From Hyphomicrobiaceae bacterium (GTDB taxonomy: Bacteria > Pseudomonadota > Alphaproteobacteria > Rhizobiales > Xanthobacteraceae), in the NCBI GenBank assembly GCA_021324465.1, contig JAJPJB010000077.1:1-35723 (forward strand): a DNA stretch of 35,723 bases. Reading direction: 5' to 3'. The notes beneath the pieces were generated by a model. That model was given only the letters and a program-made list of their open reading frames with translations, had not been told where the DNA came from and made no database searches. Each line of letters begins with the position of its first letter. The first letter of the stretch is position 1. Both the position numbers and the translations under genes were made by a program. Shown piece after piece: positions 33,578-35,723 of this stretch.

Positions 33578-34458
33578 GACGAAGGCCCGGCGAGCGCAGC
33601 AGCGGTCCTGTCGAGCTCGCCGGAGATCCAGTTCTGATAGGACAGTCCCGGCGGACACGTCTCGGTCACGGCAACGATCGGTACCTTTGCGGCACGGGCG
33701 AGCTCGACGAGCCGCTGCACGATCGCGCCTGAGGCTTGCTTGTTGTAAAACATGAGGCGCACCGCGTGGCCGACCAGATCGTGCTCGAATGCGGCGAGAT
33801 CGCTGGCACTCGGCTCCGCTTGATTCATGACCGCGAGCTGAAAGCGCTGATTGCGCATCTTCAGATCCAGAGCGGCCGCCATGTAATCGAACACCGGTTC
33901 GGTCGCAGTGACGGGGACGCCGCCGAACTTGGCGCGAATGGCGGCGATCTTGCGGTTGATCGGCTCGAGCGAGGCCAAAAACGTCCTCAGCCGCGCCGCG
34001 TAAATATCGGCATGGGCGGCATCGGCTTTGCTGAAATCGGCGGCGAGCGCGGCGGCAATTTTGGGCATCGTTGCCGGCTCGTACCAAAGATGCGGATTGT
34101 CGCCGGCGCTCTTGTGCATAAGCTCGGCGGCGGTGATCACGAGGCGTCCGCTCTTCGGCGTCGCAGCCAGCAGCTTCTCCAACCATGGGTCATAATTGGC
34201 GCCGTTATAGACGACGATCTGCGCGCCCGCGATTTCACGGATGACGGACGGCGAGGTCTCGAACAGATGCGGATCCTGATCGGGATTGCTCAAGACGCTG
34301 GTGACGGCGACAAAGTCGCCGCCGATCTGTTGCGCCACATCACCATAAAAATTTTCCGCTGCGATCACGGCGATCTTGCCGTCGGCGGCCGAAGCGCCGG
34401 TCACAGCGGCAGCAGTGTATATCAGCGCCGCGGCGATCCCCCACACTTTCATCGGCAT
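33574..34458 (-). CDS. znuA: Metal ABC transporter binding protein (ZnuA-like)
   Basis: A 294-residue periplasmic metal-binding protein with a signal peptide ending near GASAA. Likely ligands are H64 (QDPHLFE), H123 (NPHLWYE), E187 (ATEPVF) and E266 (VTETCPPG). Classical ZnuA has a third His in place of E187 and a His-rich loop; both are absent, so this is a variant group. Zinc is favoured by the Zur-type operator upstream, manganese less so. ATG 34485 is an alternative start. First gene of znuA-znuC-znuB. Confidence 0.9.
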   Translation of the reverse strand: MPMKVWGIAAALIYTAAAVTGASAADGKIAVIAAENFYGDVAQQIGGDFVAVTSVLSNPDQDPHLFETSPSVIREIAGAQIVVYNGANYDPWLEKLLAATPKSGRLVITAAELMHKSAGDNPHLWYEPATMPKIAAALAADFSKADAAHADIYAARLRTFLASLEPINRKIAAIRAKFGGVPVTATEPVFDYMAAALDLKMRNQRFQLAVMNQAEPSASDLAAFEHDLVGHAVRLMFYNKQASGAIVQRLVELARAAKVPIVAVTETCPPGLSYQNWISGELDRTAAALAGPSS

Positions 34459-34524
34459 GGCTTCGTTCCCAGGCGATACGGCCATGGCCTCGTTGCGTTT
34501 GCAAAATCGGCATCAGGCCAATAC

Positions 34525-34547
34525 GAGATGTAATACTATAACATAAC
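34525..34547. promoter_or_regulatory. Zur-type operator
   Basis: The 23 bases GAGATGTAATA-C-TATAACATAAC match the enterobacterial Zur consensus (GAAATGTTATA-N-TATAACATTTC) at 18 of 22 set positions and are nearly symmetric. It lies 67 bases upstream of the znuA start and faces the decayed metal genes on the right. Zur with zinc would silence the uptake operon. The match is by eye. Confidence 0.85.
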
Positions 34548-34552
34548 AATGA

Positions 34553-34822
34553 CAACCTGAGCTCCACGCGGCGCAAGCCGGGAAACGCGCAGCGGCGGCG
34601 CCGACCGTCGAGATTTACGATCCAGAATTCTTTGTCGATTTCGGCTTTGCCGAGGATAACCCGGTCAAGCTGGTCGGCCCGCCGGCGCAATGCATCGCGA
34701 CGACCGATAAGCCGCGCGACGACAACTTCCTCTCGACGCAGGCGCGTGGTCGCTCCTTGATTCCGTCCGAGGCCAATATCGGCATGGGGGCGTCCTTCGC
34801 CAACAAATCTCGGTGCAGTGCC
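34553..34822 (+). pseudogene. Remnant of a DUF1007 family gene
   Basis: The frame open from 34553 has no start codon and encodes TVEIYDPEFFVDFGFAEDNP then VKLVGPPAQC and, after a gap, IGMGASFANKS. This is the carboxy half of DUF1007 proteins, periplasmic proteins usually paired with NicO/RcnA-type metal permeases. The amino-terminal 130 or so residues, with the signal peptide, are missing; the break falls directly next to the Zur operator. The end is also altered (no stop after FANK). Confidence 0.82.
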
Positions 34823-34934
34823 CATGAGAATGGCGAGATCGCTGCCGACGAGCAGAGGCCTTGCGGTGATGCGCCGGATAAGGGCTCGAAATTCGGCGCC
34901 CGCGGCGCGCGCAGCGTCGCCGTGCAACTGCGAT

Positions 34935-35408
34935 GCTCACTCACATTTTCACTGCCGGGCCGAGCGCCAACATCACGACGCAGAGCTCGACGTGATGCCA
35001 TGGGGACACGCGCACGGACCGGAGCCGCCAGCATCGGCAGGGAAAGGCGGCTGGCGCCCTAGACTCACGGCGATTGTGGCGGTCGGTCTGCGGCCCTGCT
35101 CCGGCGCGATCATCGTCCTGGTTTTCGCGTTGGCGCAGGGCTTCTTCTTTGCCGGCATTGCTTCGACCTTGATGATGGGACTGGGCACAGCGATCACGGT
35201 GGCGACCATCGCCACGCTTGCGGTGGGCGCCAAGGCGCTGGCAAAGCGGCTGGCGCAACGGCCGGCCGGCTATGGCGCCATCATCGTGCGCGGCGCGGAA
35301 GTCGCAGCAGCCGGTTTCGTGCTGGCTTTCGGCATTCTCCTGCTCTGCGACTACATGGCAAGCGAGCGGATGGCCTGCTCTGACCGGCGCAGAGAGGCCT
35401 GTTTTTAA
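34935..35408 (+). pseudogene. Remnant of a NicO/RcnA-type metal permease gene
   Basis: A frame open from ATG 34818 encodes, from about 34935, a His-containing loop (CDAHSHFH, GHAHGPEP) and then three spans with GWRPRLTAIVAVGLRPCSG, LVFALAQGFFFAGIAS and LGTAITVATIATLAVGAKAL, up to LVLAFGILLL. This is the second half of the nickel/cobalt or zinc permease family; RPCSG and LGTAIT are conserved. The first half (about three spans) is missing between the DUF1007 remnant and this point, so one deletion could have removed it. A short product may still be made. Confidence 0.82.
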
Positions 35409-35413
35409 GGGTT

Positions 35414-35441
35414 TTGAGACCCCGCAAAGATTGCCTATATA
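35414..35441 (+). promoter_or_regulatory. Promoter candidate for the CobW gene
   Basis: TTGAGA (35414-35419) and TATATA (35436-35441) are 16 bases apart and 20 bases before ATG 35461. A GAGGAGG ribosome site sits at 35449-35455. No second Zur-type palindrome is seen here. Confidence 0.55.
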
Positions 35442-35460
35442 GCGGCCGAGGAGGCTTTGC

Positions 35461-35723
35461 ATGTCCGAACAGATCGAAAAAATTCCCGTGACGGTGCTGA
35501 CCGGCTATCTCGGCGCCGGCAAGACCACGCTACTCAACCGCATCCTGTCCGAGCCGCACGGCAAGAAATACGCCGTCATCGTCAACGAGTTCGGCGAGAT
35601 CGGCATCGACAACGACCTCGTCGTCGGCGCCGACGAGGAAGTCTTTGAGATGAACAACGGCTGCATCTGCTGCACCGTGCGCGGCGATCTGGTGCGCATT
35701 CTTGACGGGCTGATGCGGCGCAA
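35461..35723 (+). CDS. CobW/COG0523 metallochaperone GTPase (partial)
   Basis: The first 87 residues of a G3E GTPase, cut by the window end. Walker [10 protein letters not shown] (15-23), then [10 protein letters not shown] and the metal motif [11 protein letters not shown] with C68, C70 and C71 are clear. This group delivers zinc, cobalt or nickel to target proteins; those beside Zur sites work in zinc shortage. Position after the decayed metal genes and near the Zur operator favours zinc, but a role in maturing the cobalt nitrile hydratase cannot be ruled out from the sequence. Confidence 0.92.
   Translation, partial: MSEQIEKIPVTVLTGYLGAGKTTLLNRILSEPHGKKYAVIVNEFGEIGIDNDLVVGADEEVFEMNNGCICCTVRGDLVRILDGLMRR

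Noticed and set aside
34340-34927. 195-residue leftward frame upstream of znuA
   Set aside because: It crosses the Zur operator and lies antisense to the DUF1007 remnant, with no family pattern.

Overview
The window looks like chromosomal DNA of a high-GC alphaproteobacterium of the Hyphomicrobiales (Rhizobiales), most like the Bradyrhizobium/Nitrobacteraceae side. This rests on the gene families present (Bug/TctC binding proteins with Tat signals, a DUF3551 protein, many acyl-CoA dehydrogenases, PAS-GGDEF-EAL proteins, TRAP carriers) and on several families of short dispersed palindromes of the kind I associate with these genomes. The species cannot be named from sequence alone. No rRNA, tRNA, CRISPR array, insertion sequence or prophage was seen. 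It reads as ordinary accessory and metabolic chromosome with small decayed patches.

Layout. 1-2500: a hairpin repeat, a small hypothetical gene, an orphan tricarboxylate-type (TctC/Bug) binding protein and a YbaK-type aminoacyl-tRNA deacylase. 2718-5594: a large membrane-bound HAMP-PAS-GGDEF-EAL cyclic-di-GMP protein. 5817-8741: a redox group of a cupredoxin, a multi-span DoxX-like membrane protein, a tiny membrane protein and a dihaem cytochrome c peroxidase. 9013-11560: a class II aldolase, an ACAD10/11-like acyl-CoA dehydrogenase and a DUF3551 secreted protein. 11888-15350: a valine degradation cluster (isobutyryl-CoA dehydrogenase, 3-hydroxyisobutyryl-CoA hydrolase, 3-hydroxyisobutyrate dehydrogenase), followed by a convergent LivK-type binding protein.

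16707-18724: a short MetE-like zinc enzyme with a TetR-family gene upstream and a perfect 22-bp palindrome between them. 19032-21208: a two-gene unit of a TPR plus beta-barrel outer-membrane protein and a secreted FecR-domain protein, resembling the Slam/two-partner layout. 21819-25222: a TauE/SafE permease, the frameshifted tail of an AraC regulator, a short-chain dehydrogenase and a DUF2235 (Tle1-like) hydrolase. 25603-27307: a cobalt-type nitrile hydratase operon (alpha, beta, accessory protein) with no amidase beside it.

27477-31828: a TRAP transporter (dctM, dctQ, dctP) downstream of a 2-keto-3-deoxygluconate kinase, suggesting uptake and use of sugar acids. 31918-35723: a zinc locus. 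znuA-znuC-znuB run leftward from a clear Zur-type operator. Rightward of the operator lie the truncated remains of a DUF1007 gene and a NicO/RcnA-type metal permease, then an intact CobW-family metallochaperone GTPase cut by the window end. The most notable points are this half-decayed bidirectional zinc locus, the beta-barrel/FecR pair, and the cupredoxin/DoxX-like/dihaem peroxidase group, whose membrane protein may carry an amino-terminal histidine after signal cleavage.
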